DNA of 64,000 nt from Allobacillus saliphilus. GTDB taxonomy: Bacteria; Bacillota; Bacilli; Bacillales; Alkalibacillaceae. Shown piece after piece: positions 25,199 through 35,122 of the stretch. The first letter of the stretch is position 1. Every line of letters begins with the position of its first letter. The notes beneath the pieces were generated by a model that saw only the letters and a program-made list of their open reading frames with translations, had not been told where the DNA came from and did no database searches. The stretch spans positions 27,587-91,586 of the forward strand of contig NZ_JAGSIE010000015.1 in the NCBI RefSeq assembly GCF_018138385.1, read 5' to 3'. The position numbers were made by a program, and so were the translations under genes.

Positions 25199-26029
25199 TT
25201 ACCCAAATCGGCCGTTGATATAATCCATTGTTCGGGAATCTTTAGGTTCGGTAAATAGTTCATCGGTTTTGCCGAACTCGACGACTTCACCATTTAAAAA
25301 GAAGGCCGTTTGATCGGAAATTCGAGCTGCTTGTTGCATGTTATGGGTGACAATGACAATGCTATATTGCTTTTTTAATGATTGGATGAGCTCTTCCACC
25401 TTTGTTGTGGAAATTGGGTCAAGTGCAGATGTAGGTTCATCCATTAAAATGACTTCAGGTTCGATGGCAAGACAGCGAGCGATACATAATCGTTGTTGCT
25501 GTCCACCAGATAAACCGAATGCATTTTCCTTTAAACGATCTTTTACTTCATCCCAAATGAATGCGTCTTTAAGGCTTTTTTCGACGATGTCATCGAGGAT
25601 ACTTTTCTTCTTGATTCCATGAATACGTGGTCCATAGGCAACATTATCATAAATGGATTTCGGGAAAGGGTTTGGTTTCTGGAATACCATGCCAACATCC
25701 GTACGCAAAGCTTCAGCTGAATAATCCTTACTTAAAATATTGCTTCCTTTATAATGGATATCGCCTTTCGTTTGAACAGAGGGGATGAGTTCAACCATTC
25801 GATTTAATGTTTTAATAAACGTTGACTTTCCGCAGCCCGACGGACCGATAATCGCTGTAATGCTCTTTTCAGGTATCTTAAGATCAATATTTTTTAAAGC
25901 TTGCGTTTCTCCGTACCATAAGTTTAAAGACTTTGTTTCAAAAATCGATTCCTTTTCGACTTCATTTTTATTCTTAGATTCTTTCTTTTCAATCGCTGGA
26001 ACAGCATATAATTGCGTTTGAACAGCCAT
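25199..26029 (-). CDS. pstB: Phosphate ABC importer ATP-binding protein
   Basis: ATPase of the high-affinity phosphate importer. Walker [10 protein letters not shown], the PstB-typical FIKTLNRM, Q-loop [17 protein letters not shown], signature LSGGQQQR, Walker [13 protein letters not shown] and the end MDYINGRFG. It has about 28 extra N-terminal residues before [13 protein letters not shown]. Last gene of pstSCAB, 15 nt after pstA; AAAGGAG ribosome site. Confidence 0.95.
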   Translation of the reverse strand: MAVQTQLYAVPAIEKKESKNKNEVEKESIFETKSLNLWYGETQALKNIDLKIPEKSITAIIGPSGCGKSTFIKTLNRMVELIPSVQTKGDIHYKGSNILSKDYSAEALRTDVGMVFQKPNPFPKSIYDNVAYGPRIHGIKKKSILDDIVEKSLKDAFIWDEVKDRLKENAFGLSGGQQQRLCIARCLAIEPEVILMDEPTSALDPISTTKVEELIQSLKKQYSIVIVTHNMQQAARISDQTAFFLNGEVVEFGKTDELFTEPKDSRTMDYINGRFG

Positions 26030-26044
26030 ACATTGATCTCCTTT

Positions 26045-26929
26045 CTAAAAACGATGTTGGAATTTATTGCGAATGTAAATCGCTATTGAATTTAGAATGA
26101 ATAACATCAACAACAAAATGATAATCGAAGCAGCAGCTAGATTCGCATATTCTTCAACGAGCGCTGCATCCAATGTCCAGTAATAAATTTGCATCGGCAG
26201 TGCTGTGAACCGGTCCATAAATCCACCTGGAAATGGAATCAGTAATGCCGGAATACCTAATACGACGAGTGGTGCTGTTTCTCCGATTGCACGAGATAAA
26301 GCGAGAATCGAACCTGTTAAAATACTCGGCAACGCTGTTGGTAAAATAATGCTTTTAATGGTTTGCCATTTGCTTGCCCCTAATCCATACGATGCTTCAC
26401 CAAGTGTTTGAGGGACCGCACGCAATGCTTCTTGAGAAGAGACGATGACAATTGGTAAAACGAGCAAAGATAAGGTTAAGCCACCAGCCAATACCGTACT
26501 GCCGAAATCCATTAAGCGAACAAATACAGTTAGCCCAAGAATCCCGTAAACAATGGATGGGACACCTGCAAGGTTGGCAATGTTTGTTTGAATCAAGGAA
26601 TGAATTCGTCCTTTCTTCGCATACAGCTCAAGGTAAATGGCAGCACCCATACCGAGAAACAGTGTGAAAAATACAACGACAAGCATCAACCAGAACGTTC
26701 CGAGAATTGCACCCATAATTCCTGCTTTTTCAGGGTCCATGGATAAATGCCCTGTTATAAAGTTCCAATCAATCCAAGCGAAGCCTTGTGAAACAGTGCG
26801 TATTAATAGAATTGCCAATACGACTAAGCCGGAGAGAGTAGCTCCAAGAAAAACATATTTGAGAATACTGTTAAGCCTTAGGCGAAAATTAATTCTCTTC
26901 CTTACTTGTAAACGATCGATATATTGCAT
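26045..26929 (-). CDS. pstA: Phosphate ABC importer permease PstA
   Basis: Inner-membrane permease of 294 aa with six helices. The coupling loop RAVPQTLGEASYGLGASKWQ and LSRAIGETAPLVVLG are characteristic of PstA. Separated from pstC by a single base; its ribosome site GGAGGAA lies inside the end of pstC, so translation is coupled. Confidence 0.93.
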   Translation of the reverse strand: MQYIDRLQVRKRINFRLRLNSILKYVFLGATLSGLVVLAILLIRTVSQGFAWIDWNFITGHLSMDPEKAGIMGAILGTFWLMLVVVFFTLFLGMGAAIYLELYAKKGRIHSLIQTNIANLAGVPSIVYGILGLTVFVRLMDFGSTVLAGGLTLSLLVLPIVIVSSQEALRAVPQTLGEASYGLGASKWQTIKSIILPTALPSILTGSILALSRAIGETAPLVVLGIPALLIPFPGGFMDRFTALPMQIYYWTLDAALVEEYANLAAASIIILLLMLFILNSIAIYIRNKFQHRF

Positions 26930-26930
26930 T

Positions 26931-27887
26931 TTAATATTCCTCCCTGAAACGGCGGGCTATTTTTTTGGCGAGTAAATTCATTAAAAATGTCATTGTAAAT
27001 AGCGTCAGAGCAACAGCATAAATACTGTAATAAACAGTCGTTCCGGCTGCGGCATCACCACTGGAGACTTCAACAATATACGCAGTCATCGTTTGCATCG
27101 ATTCGGTAACATCGAAAGAGAAGTTTTTCGTACTACCACTCGCAATCGTGACAATCATCGTTTCACCAATCGCTCTTGAGATTGCCAAGACAAATGACGC
27201 AACAATTCCTGAAATGGCTGCAGGGATGACGACTTTGATTGCCGTTTCTAACTTCGTTGCGCCTAATCCATAAGCGCCTTCTCGCATTGTATTCGGAACA
27301 GAGTTCATTGCGTCTTCCGATAACGAAGCAACCATTGGAATAATCATGATTCCCATGACGAGACCAGGGCTTAGAATGTTCGTCAATTCGATTTCTGGCC
27401 AAATGGATCGTAGTAATGGAGTGACGAAAGTAAAAGCAAAGAACCCATAAACAATAGTCGGAATGCCAGCCAATAATTCAAGCATCGGTTTTAATAATTT
27501 ACGGACGCGATCACTAGCATATTCACTTAAATAGATAGCAGCCATCAAGCCGATGGGACCTGCAACAACCATGGCAATAATCGTGGACAAGAGCGTTCCG
27601 CTTAATAATGGTAGCAACCCGAAAGATGGGTTTTGACTTAGTGGTTTCAGATTCGTACTCGTAAAAAATTCCGTAAACGATACACGTTGGAAGAAATGAA
27701 TAGCTTCTGTGATGAGTGTATACAGAATGGCAATTGTCGTTAGCACGGAAACAGCTGCGAATAAAAATAAAACGGCAGGAACCATTTTTTCAAAAACATT
27801 TTTAATTGAGGCCGCTGATTTCTTTTCATTCATTAACTGTTTCGTTGAAAGGTTTGCAGTGTTAACGGACACATTTTTTGTCGTCAT
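26931..27887 (-). CDS. pstC: Phosphate ABC importer permease PstC
   Basis: Permease of 318 aa. The PstC hallmarks are SVPNTMREGAYGLGATKLETA and ISRAIGETMIVTIASG. The N-terminal cytoplasmic stretch is about 35 residues, then six helices. Second gene of the operon; a strong intercistronic hairpin between pstS and pstC probably lowers its expression relative to the binding protein. Confidence 0.93.
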   Translation of the reverse strand: MTTKNVSVNTANLSTKQLMNEKKSAASIKNVFEKMVPAVLFLFAAVSVLTTIAILYTLITEAIHFFQRVSFTEFFTSTNLKPLSQNPSFGLLPLLSGTLLSTIIAMVVAGPIGLMAAIYLSEYASDRVRKLLKPMLELLAGIPTIVYGFFAFTFVTPLLRSIWPEIELTNILSPGLVMGIMIIPMVASLSEDAMNSVPNTMREGAYGLGATKLETAIKVVIPAAISGIVASFVLAISRAIGETMIVTIASGSTKNFSFDVTESMQTMTAYIVEVSSGDAAAGTTVYYSIYAVALTLFTMTFLMNLLAKKIARRFREEY

Positions 27888-27902
27888 GATGATGAACCTC
27901 CA

Positions 27903-27953
27903 ATCGAAAAAAAGATGGGAACGATGAGAGGGAACAGTTGCCTCTCATCGTTC
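27903..27953 (-). promoter_or_regulatory. Intercistronic hairpin/attenuator between pstS and pstC
   Basis: A perfect 13-bp stem (GAACGATGAGAGG / CCTCTCATCGTTC, 27919-27953) with a 9-nt loop. On the minus strand it is followed after CCATC by TTTTTTT. This is a partial terminator or 3'-end protector. It lets the binding-protein message exceed that of the membrane components, as is usual for pst operons. Confidence 0.75.
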
Positions 27954-27996
27954 AATCAATGGGGGTAAAACAATTTATTAATCAGTTAAGATTCTT

Positions 27997-28998
27997 CTAC
28001 TTTAGCTCTTCCAATTCAGACTTTAGTTGTTCAGCTTCTTCATCCGGAATTGGAGCAAAACCAGCTTCACCTGCCACATCGTTTACCGTGTTCATCACAT
28101 AGATTGCATAGTCTAGTACTTGTGGTTTCTCTTTTGCATGGTTCATATTCAAATAAGTGAACACTGGACGGGTAAATCCTGCATAATCACCATTTTCATC
28201 AATCGTGTCTAATGATGGTTCAACAGGGCCGTCACCGAAGTCAATGCTGACAGCTTGTACTTGATCTTTATTGTTATCGTAGTAACCGAAGCCGAAAAAC
28301 CCAATGCCGTTTTTGTCTTCTGAGATTAAGTTAACTAACTGAGAATATTCTTGTTGTAAATTGACATCATCTCTTAAATCTTGCTCACCCATGATCTCTT
28401 CATAGAAAAATTCATAAGTTCCATGGTTTTCATTTGGACCATACGTTTGGATTTTTTCTTCTGGCCAATCAGCGTTAACATCAGACCAAGTTTCAATACC
28501 GCCATCGGCTAAGAAAATGTCGATGACCTGTTGTTCTGTAAGTTCCGTTGCCCAATCGTTTTCTGGATGTGTGACGATGGTTAAACCGTCTAGGGCGACT
28601 TTCAGTTCTTTCACTTCAATATTCAATTCGTCAGCTTTCTCTTGTTCTTCCGGTTTGATTTGTCGAGACGCATCGTTGAAATCTGTTCCGTCTTCAATTA
28701 AAAATTTCTCAAAACCTGCGCTCGTTCCTGCGCGACCTACTTCAACGGAAACGCCTTGTTGTTCATTCGTCATGTAATTTTCAGCAAGTAAGGCCATTAA
28801 GGGATAAACCGTGCCTGAACCATCAACGACGACGCTACCTTCAATGTCTTCGTTTGTAGCTGATTCTTCGTCTGAAGAGCCTGACGTATCAACCTCTTCA
28901 GCGTCGCTTTCTTCTTCTGAATCACTTCCGCAAGCTGCTAATGCAACAAGCAATAATACGAATCCTGACAAAATAAAATACTTGAGTGATTTCTTCAT
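27997..28998 (-). CDS. pstS: Phosphate-binding lipoprotein PstS
   Basis: Extracytoplasmic phosphate-binding lipoprotein of 333 aa. Signal with lipobox LVALAAC, then an Asp/Glu/Ser-rich linker of about 35 residues typical of halophile surface proteins. The PstS fold includes VDGSGTVYPLMALLAENY, RAGTSAGFEKF and DASRQI. First gene of pstSCAB. A four-repeat Pho box lies directly upstream, so phosphate starvation should induce it through PhoPR. Confidence 0.93.
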   Translation of the reverse strand: MKKSLKYFILSGFVLLLVALAACGSDSEEESDAEEVDTSGSSDEESATNEDIEGSVVVDGSGTVYPLMALLAENYMTNEQQGVSVEVGRAGTSAGFEKFLIEDGTDFNDASRQIKPEEQEKADELNIEVKELKVALDGLTIVTHPENDWATELTEQQVIDIFLADGGIETWSDVNADWPEEKIQTYGPNENHGTYEFFYEEIMGEQDLRDDVNLQQEYSQLVNLISEDKNGIGFFGFGYYDNNKDQVQAVSIDFGDGPVEPSLDTIDENGDYAGFTRPVFTYLNMNHAKEKPQVLDYAIYVMNTVNDVAGEAGFAPIPDEEAEQLKSELEELK

Positions 28999-29044
28999 TT
29001 GTAAAACTCCCCCTCTGGATATGTTTTATTCGTCTTACAAATTC

Positions 29045-29110
29045 ATCATAGTTCGTATTCTTAGAAATGTCTGTAAAGTTCATGTAAAGAAATCGTTAAG
29101 AGTTTGTAAA
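29045..29110 (-). promoter_or_regulatory. PhoP-activated promoter: Pho box plus -10
   Basis: On the minus strand TTTACA, TTAACG, TTTACA, TTTACA are spaced exactly 11 bp apart (plus-strand starts 29105, 29094, 29083, 29072). This is the direct-repeat pattern bound by PhoP dimers. A -10 TATGAT at 29050-29045 lies 21 bp beyond the last repeat, with no -35 box, as in PhoP-dependent promoters. Confidence 0.88.
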
Positions 29111-29224
29111 TTGCTTTCGTGACGGGGGTTGGAGCATGTCCTCTGTGGTTGAATCTTTGGTTTTTTCTGCTTTTTTGGTAGAAGATTCGTAGAAATTTTT
29201 TAGAGCTCGTATCCTATTGTGATT

Positions 29225-29650
29225 GTCGATAGCGCTTCTCAAACGGGGAAGATCACAAGAATTGGGTTTTCGTGTTTGATAGCGTGTCTCAAAAAATGTG
29301 TTCCTCCGTGTTTGATAGGCTGTCTCGAGAACGGAAGACCGCGAAAAATGTGTTCTTCCGTGTTTGATAGCGTGTCTCAAGAACGGAAGCTCGTAGAAAA
29401 TGTGTTCTTCCGTGTTTGATAGCGTGTCTCAAGAACGAAAGGTCGCGAAAAATGTGTTCCTCCGTGTTTGATAGGCTGTCTCGAGAACGGAAGACCGCGA
29501 AAAATGTGTTCCTCCGTGTTTGATAGGCTGTCTCAAGTACGGAAGGTCACGAAAAATATGTTCTTCCGTGTTTGATAGGCTTTCTCAGGAACGGAAGACC
29601 GCAAAAAATGGAATCTTCCGTGTATGATAGCGCGACTCAACTCAGAAAGA
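29225..29650. repeat. 52-bp tandem array, about eight units (array R3)
   Basis: The anchor TGTTTGATAG recurs at 29273, 29309, 29361, 29413, 29465, 29517, 29569 and 29621 (last copy TGTATGATAG). The period is exactly 52 bp apart from one 16-bp-shortened first unit. The core GATAGCGTGTCTCAA aligns with GAGAGTGCGTCTCGA of array R1 (11 of 15 identical). Each unit can form a hairpin from CTTCCGT and ACGGAAG around the core. It lies between the MFS gene's 3' end and the pst Pho box. No open frame with a ribosome site. Confidence 0.95.
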
Positions 29651-29661
29651 GGAATATCAAA

Positions 29662-29698
29662 CGCAAAAAAGCTCCACCCGCGAATAGCGAATGGAGTC
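29662..29698 (-). terminator. Terminator of the second MFS gene
   Basis: Minus-strand GACTCCATTCGC / GCGGGTGGAGC stem followed by TTTTTTGCG; it adjoins array R3. Confidence 0.7.
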
Positions 29699-29711
29699 AT
29701 TAAAATATCTA

Positions 29712-30965
29712 TTAATTATTTTGGTTCCGAAGTCTCGTGCTCGTTCGAATTGTACGTCTTGTTTTTGCTTCACTTTCTTTCCATTTTGTGAATAGCAAAG
29801 CAAATCCGCTAAGGATAAGAAGCGTACTTGTAATAATAAATACAAAACTAATGCCATAGAAACCGGCGACGACGCCACCGAGCACTGGACCGATGACGTT
29901 TCCGAGGAAGCGGAGGCTCGTGCTATAACCAAGAACCTCACCTTGAATCGCCACTGGTGCAGCTTGTCGAATATAAGCCATACGAACAGGCATAATTCCA
30001 CCTAGCGTGACACCAAGCAAGAAGCGGATAATGACAAGTTGCCAAACTTCTGTAACGAAGGCGCCTGGTAAATAAACGATTCCAGCTAGCATGAGCAAAA
30101 GAATAATAATTTTTTCATAGCCGACTTTGTCAGCGATCATTCCCCACTTTCTAGTCATCAGCAAGTTACCGAGTCCGGTGATGGAAAAGGCGATACCCGA
30201 GATAAAGGCCAAATTCGCAGGTCCATTCAATTCACTCACATACAGTGCTAAAATTGGCTGGACAGAAAAATGGGCGATTTGAATGAACATGGAAATGACG
30301 ATGACCATAATCAACATCGGTTTACTGAAGATGTGCTGGAGTACTTCTTTTTTTGTATAGGATGTTTTTGTGGATTCCTCATCCTTCACACGCTGCTCTT
30401 TCACACCGAACGTTACGAGAAATCCGGAAATTAACATGATGAGAGCAGTAATCATGAAGGCCTGTGAGAAGCCGACTGTATCGGCAAGCATGCCACCAAG
30501 TAGTGGTCCCATCAATGTTCCTGTGACGTTACCAGTTTGAAGCGTACCTAATACTCGACCAGAGATGTTCTTCGGAGTTTGTGTAGCAATTAATGCTTGA
30601 GATGTAGATATAAATCCAGCGAAAACACCCATGAAAAATCGTAGAATGAACAGTTGGAGAACTGAATCAACGATCCCCATTAAAAATATACTACCGGCGA
30701 GTCCGAATCCCATAATGGCTAAGATTGGCTTTCTGCCAAACTTGTCGCCGAATCTTCCCCAAAAAGGGGAGAAGGCAAATGCTGTTAAGAATGTAATGGC
30801 AAATACCCAACCAGACCAATTACGTACATAGGTTTCTGAGAAGTTACCGAAAGTTTCTATATAAAGAGATAGAAACGGCATTACCATCGTCATGCTACCA
30901 GCAATAAAAAAATTGGCGAACCACATGATCGCCAAATTCCGTTTTGCTTGTTTGTCTTGATCCAA
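29712..30965 (-). CDS. MFS multidrug-efflux-type transporter
   Basis: Twelve-helix major facilitator of 417 aa. The loop 2-3 motif is GRFGDKFGRKPILA, and helix 5 has the efflux-type LQTGNVTGTLMGPLLGGMLAD (motif C-like GPxxGG), consistent with MdtG/YitG-type drug exporters. A start at TTG 30965 is favoured because GAAGGA lies 6 nt upstream; the ATG at 30983 has no ribosome site. The C-terminus is Arg-rich. The substrate is unknown. Confidence 0.78.
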   Translation of the reverse strand: MDQDKQAKRNLAIMWFANFFIAGSMTMVMPFLSLYIETFGNFSETYVRNWSGWVFAITFLTAFAFSPFWGRFGDKFGRKPILAIMGFGLAGSIFLMGIVDSVLQLFILRFFMGVFAGFISTSQALIATQTPKNISGRVLGTLQTGNVTGTLMGPLLGGMLADTVGFSQAFMITALIMLISGFLVTFGVKEQRVKDEESTKTSYTKKEVLQHIFSKPMLIMVIVISMFIQIAHFSVQPILALYVSELNGPANLAFISGIAFSITGLGNLLMTRKWGMIADKVGYEKIIILLLMLAGIVYLPGAFVTEVWQLVIIRFLLGVTLGGIMPVRMAYIRQAAPVAIQGEVLGYSTSLRFLGNVIGPVLGGVVAGFYGISFVFIITSTLLILSGFALLFTKWKESEAKTRRTIRTSTRLRNQNN

Positions 30966-31075
30966 TGTACATCCTTCTTTCATTTTATTTCGATACCCGT
31001 TTCTTTCGACTACCTAAATAATAGCAAACAATGCAAACCGAGTCGATTGATTTGCTCACTGTCCGCCCGGGGAAC

Positions 31076-31113
31076 GAAAAAAACCCCCAGCAAACAGTTT
31101 GCTGAGAGGTTTA
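31076..31113 (-). terminator. Terminator of cysK
   Basis: Minus-strand AAACCTCTCAGCAAAC / GTTTGCTGGGGGTTT stem with a long T-run. Confidence 0.85.
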
Positions 31114-31133
31114 GCCTATGTCATAAGCTTGTA

Positions 31134-32063
31134 TTAGAAATCGAATAAATCACCAGAAAGATAACGTTCTCCCGTATCAGGAGCTATGCAGACAACGATC
31201 TCACCAGGATTTTTCCGTTTAGCAACTTCAATCGCGGTATACACAGAGGCGCCGGAAGATGGACCGACCAAAATTCCCTCTTCGCTCGCTAAGCGACGTG
31301 TCGTATCATAAGCTTCATCGTCTTCAATTAACATAATTTCATCATAAACTTCTTGGTTCAAAATTGGTGGAATGAAGCCTGGGCTTGTTCCAACTAATTT
31401 ATGCTTTCCTGGCTTTCCACCCGTTAATACAGGGGAGCCAGCCGGTTCAGCGATATGAACGGTCACATCAGAGAACATCTTTTTCAACTCTTCACCAGTG
31501 CCAGTGACTGTACCACCAGTTCCAGATGTACAAACGAAAGCGGAAAGAGGCTTATCTAGCTGTTCCATCGCTTCTTGAATTTCTACAGCTGTTGTTGTTC
31601 GGTGAGCATCTGAGTTTGCTTCGTTTTCAAATTGCATTGGCATAAAGCTGTTCGGTGTTTCTTCAACGAGCTGCTTCGCTTTTTCAATAGCTCCAGGCAT
31701 TTTTTCATCACCCGGGGTCAAAACAACTTCAGCACCATAGGCCTTCAATAAGTTGATACGCTCTTTTGTCATCGTATCTGGCATTGTCAAAATTGCTTTA
31801 TAACCACGCGCTGCGGCATTCATCGCAAGTCCGATGCCGGTGTTACCACTCGTCGGCTCGATGATTGTTGAACCTTCTTTTAAATGCCCGGCTTTTTCTG
31901 CTTCAAGAATCATATTAAAAGCAGCCCGGTCTTTTACACTTCCACTCGGATTAAACAATTCCAACTTCACGTAAACATCTGCACCATCGGCAGGACTTAA
32001 TTTATTCAACTTAACTAACGGTGTATCTCCGATTAATTCGGCAATATTATTTACGACACGCAT
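31134..32063 (-). CDS. cysK: Cysteine synthase (O-acetylserine sulfhydrylase)
   Basis: PLP enzyme making L-cysteine from O-acetylserine and sulfide. 309 aa. PLP lysine in NPSGSVKDRAA, substrate loop PTSGNTGIGLA, phosphate-binding GTGGTVTGTGE and the C-terminal VGPSSGAS. It stands alone, divergent from kynA with about 137 bp between. I saw no T-box or SAM-type leader in that short region; CymR control is possible but no site was identified. Confidence 0.92.
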   Translation of the reverse strand: MRVVNNIAELIGDTPLVKLNKLSPADGADVYVKLELFNPSGSVKDRAAFNMILEAEKAGHLKEGSTIIEPTSGNTGIGLAMNAAARGYKAILTMPDTMTKERINLLKAYGAEVVLTPGDEKMPGAIEKAKQLVEETPNSFMPMQFENEANSDAHRTTTAVEIQEAMEQLDKPLSAFVCTSGTGGTVTGTGEELKKMFSDVTVHIAEPAGSPVLTGGKPGKHKLVGTSPGFIPPILNQEVYDEIMLIEDDEAYDTTRRLASEEGILVGPSSGASVYTAIEVAKRKNPGEIVVCIAPDTGERYLSGDLFDF

Positions 32064-32200
32064 GCTGATTCACTTCCTTTTCATTTTGATAAGCTTTAAT
32101 CCTAGTTTACCAATAGACTTTATTATAATTCAACTGATTGAACCGACAATATCCTTCTTATACTGTATGATAAAATAAACAGTAGAAGGAGGCGAACGAT

Positions 32201-33028
32201 ATGGTGTTTGAAAATGAAAAAGAAATTCATACAGATTTTAAAAAACGAATGACTTATGGTGATTATTTATCATTGGATTCAATATTGGCGAGTCAGAACC
32301 GCTTATCTGACCATCATGATGAGATGTTATTTATCGTGATCCACCAAGTAAGCGAACTTTGGATGAAGTTAGCACTTCACGAAGTAAACGCAGCGATTAA
32401 GGCGATTCAGCAAGAGGCCTACCAACCGTCATTTAAAATGTTGGCGCGCGTATCTTCTATTCAACGACAGATCATCCAAGCATGGGATGTTCTTGCGACG
32501 ATGACGCCTTCTGAATATATGGAGTTTCGTGATTATCTTGGCCAAGCTTCCGGATTTCAATCCTATCAATATCGTATGCTTGAATTTGCGCTCGGTTATA
32601 AAACCAAACACGTGTTAAAAATTTATGAAAAAGACCCAGAACTTCATAAGACTTTACAAAAAGCTTATGAAGCACCAGGTCTTTACGATGTAAGTATTAA
32701 AGCATTGGAAAAAGAGGGCTTTGAAATCGATCAAGAAGTTTTGACACGAGACGTCAGAAATTCATACGAAGTGAACGAAAGTGTTCAAAGAGCTTGGGAA
32801 GAAGTGTACCGAGACACAGAGCGGTATTGGAACCTTTATCAATTAGCCGAAAAATTAGTCGATATAGAAGATGCCTTTCAACAGTGGCGATTTCGACATA
32901 TGAAAACTGTCGAACGAATCATCGGCCATAAAAAAGGAACGGGCGGATCTTCCGGTGTCGGTTATTTGAAACAAGTGCTGGATCACTATTTCTTCCCAGA
33001 ACTATGGAGTTTACGCACGACGCTATGA
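32201..33028 (+). CDS. kynA: Tryptophan 2,3-dioxygenase
   Basis: Heme dioxygenase opening the indole ring of Trp to N-formylkynurenine, first step of the kynurenine pathway. 275 aa. Typical segments: [33 protein letters not shown] (distal pocket), [20 protein letters not shown], and the proximal heme histidine region [28 protein letters not shown] ribosome site. It is convergent with kynB: the two stop codons sit side by side in CTATGA, so the genes overlap by 6 nt with no terminator. Confidence 0.95.
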   Translation: MVFENEKEIHTDFKKRMTYGDYLSLDSILASQNRLSDHHDEMLFIVIHQVSELWMKLALHEVNAAIKAIQQEAYQPSFKMLARVSSIQRQIIQAWDVLATMTPSEYMEFRDYLGQASGFQSYQYRMLEFALGYKTKHVLKIYEKDPELHKTLQKAYEAPGLYDVSIKALEKEGFEIDQEVLTRDVRNSYEVNESVQRAWEEVYRDTERYWNLYQLAEKLVDIEDAFQQWRFRHMKTVERIIGHKKGTGGSSGVGYLKQVLDHYFFPELWSLRTTL

Positions 33029-33649
33029 TTGGTCGATGGTCTCTAAAATTGCACGAACAGGACTTCCATCCGCACCTTCGATAAATAGTGGCAATGCAGT
33101 CAACCGGTAATCACCAGGCTCGACTGCAGACAAATCAAGCCCTTCCAAAATATGAATATGATTTTCTTCCAATGCGTGGTGCATATCGAGTGCTTTGCTG
33201 TCTAACGGATCAACAGAAGGCAAGTCAACACCAAGTAATTCCACCCCATGCCGATTCAAATATTCACCTAAACTTGGATCTAATTGGGGAATTTCTTTCG
33301 GAAAGGTAGATGGGTCCGACCATGCATTGGTTTTTAACAACAACCGCTTCGTCTGTGAGAAATCGATGAAAGCAAGATCCTCGGGTTTAATTAACCATTT
33401 AGTTGAAACATCAACAACTTTTGCTCGACCAATAAACAACTCAAGTGGCAACTGATCGATGGTTGTCCCATGCGAATTAAAGTGAAAAGGAGCATCAACA
33501 TGCGTTGCTGTATGGCAACTTGATGCGATTTGACCGACATTGACGGACCCGGTATCTTCCTTAGACCAGGTGAGGTCATAAGAAAAAGGACGGTCTCCTG
33601 GCCATGTCGGCGTATGGGCATTCAACTTTCTAGAAATATCGATAATCAT
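33023..33649 (-). CDS. kynB: Kynurenine formamidase
   Basis: Cyclase-family amidohydrolase converting N-formylkynurenine to kynurenine and formate. 208 aa, the family length. The metal motif H-x-x-x-H-x-D appears in [15 protein letters not shown], after [17 protein letters not shown]; a later [13 protein letters not shown] is conserved. Start ATG 33649 is set by GGAGG 6 nt upstream; a longer frame reaching 33793 would overlap kynU. Second gene of kynUB. Confidence 0.93.
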   Translation of the reverse strand: MIIDISRKLNAHTPTWPGDRPFSYDLTWSKEDTGSVNVGQIASSCHTATHVDAPFHFNSHGTTIDQLPLELFIGRAKVVDVSTKWLIKPEDLAFIDFSQTKRLLLKTNAWSDPSTFPKEIPQLDPSLGEYLNRHGVELLGVDLPSVDPLDSKALDMHHALEENHIHILEGLDLSAVEPGDYRLTALPLFIEGADGSPVRAILETIDQS

Positions 33650-33680
33650 GGAATTCCTCCTCTGGACTAAATCCGAATCG

Positions 33681-34958
33681 TTATGCAATCGTTCCACGCT
33701 CGTTAGGGAATGCTTTATATGTTTCTTTTTCCATAATAGACTGCAACCGTTCAACCGCTTCATAAATATCTGCATAAGACGTGTAAAACGCAATCGGCGC
33801 TACTCGAAGAACGTTCGGTGCACGGAAATCAGGAATCACGTTTTGTTCTTTTAAGGCTTTCGCTATTTTCGCGGCTTCTGGGTGTTCCAAACAAATATGG
33901 CCACCACGACGTTCATCTTCAACTGGGTTCCCAAGCTCGAAACCATAAGCCATTAATTTTTCTTCAACAAGCGCCATCATATACCGAGTCTGTTGCAAAG
34001 ACTTTTCACGAATTTTTTCAATCCCACCAGCTTCTTCAAATAGCTGCAAAGATCCGATTAACGGGGCGATGCTGAAAATATGCGGTGTTCCGATTTGATA
34101 AGCACCAGCCGTGTGGGCTTTCGTAAACGTATGCTCCATATCAAATTGACGGTCTTTATCCGAACCGAACCAACCCGTCAGGCCAGGGCGCTTGTCCAAA
34201 TGTTTTTCGTGAACAAATAAACCGGCAACACCACCAGGGCCACTGTTGACATATTTATAATGGCACCAATACGCAAAATCTACATCAAGATCATGAAAAT
34301 GATGAGGAATCGCGCCGACCGAATGGCATCCATCCCAGCCAATAGGAATTCCACGTTCATTTGCTGCTTTGGTCACTTTTGCAATATCCAATAGCTGACC
34401 GCTCCGGTAAAGGACTGTCGGTAAAATAATTAATGCAACCTCATCAGTCATCGATTCAATAATTTTGTCTTCATCAATCGTACGACCATCATCACTCTTT
34501 ACTTGAATGAGATGCTCGTCAGGGTCATAACCATGCAATAAAAGCTGGCTTTGCAATGCATAAATATCGGAAGGAAAATTCAACTCATCTGCTAAAATTT
34601 TTGTGCGCTTTCCTTCCGGTCGGTAAAAAGTAGCAGCAAGTTGATGCAAGTTCGTTGTCGTCGAACCCGTCACGATGACTTCTTCTGGTTTGGCCCCAAT
34701 CAATGAAGCCACTTGTTTTCCTAGATTTTCAGATAAATAGTACCAAGGGTATTTCCCTTCAGACCAGCCATCAATGCCAAAATTCTTCCAAGAATCAATG
34801 ACCTCGTTCAATGTATCTTCTGCGCGTTTTGGCATTAATCCTAGAGAGTTACCATCTAAGTAAATTTGACCTTCTTGTACATAAAATTCTTTTTTCATAT
34901 CTCGTAAAGCATCTTGTTGATCTAGTTGTTCAGCGTACTCTTTTGTCGGTTGAACCAT
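33681..34958 (-). CDS. kynU: Kynureninase
   Basis: PLP enzyme cleaving kynurenine to anthranilate and alanine. 425 aa. [11 protein letters not shown] near the N-terminus, [51 protein letters not shown] split over the PLP region (lysine in CHYKYVN), and [11 protein letters not shown] near the end. Start ATG 34958 is chosen because AGGAGGT ends 6 nt upstream; the ATG at 34964 abuts the ribosome site. It precedes kynB by 31 nt. Together with kynA this gives Trp to anthranilate. Confidence 0.93.
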   Translation of the reverse strand: MVQPTKEYAEQLDQQDALRDMKKEFYVQEGQIYLDGNSLGLMPKRAEDTLNEVIDSWKNFGIDGWSEGKYPWYYLSENLGKQVASLIGAKPEEVIVTGSTTTNLHQLAATFYRPEGKRTKILADELNFPSDIYALQSQLLLHGYDPDEHLIQVKSDDGRTIDEDKIIESMTDEVALIILPTVLYRSGQLLDIAKVTKAANERGIPIGWDGCHSVGAIPHHFHDLDVDFAYWCHYKYVNSGPGGVAGLFVHEKHLDKRPGLTGWFGSDKDRQFDMEHTFTKAHTAGAYQIGTPHIFSIAPLIGSLQLFEEAGGIEKIREKSLQQTRYMMALVEEKLMAYGFELGNPVEDERRGGHICLEHPEAAKIAKALKEQNVIPDFRAPNVLRVAPIAFYTSYADIYEAVERLQSIMEKETYKAFPNERGTIA

Positions 34959-35122
34959 TTTCATACCTCCTATGACTACGTTAAATATATCATATATTCA
35001 GATAAAATTTAGCGTTCATGAATGAGAAAGTGAGTCTACTAAGAAATGTTAAAAAACGTGACGAATGAAGCACGTTTTTGTGGTATGATGAATGTATTAA
35101 TTAGTTAAAGGTAGTGAAGACC

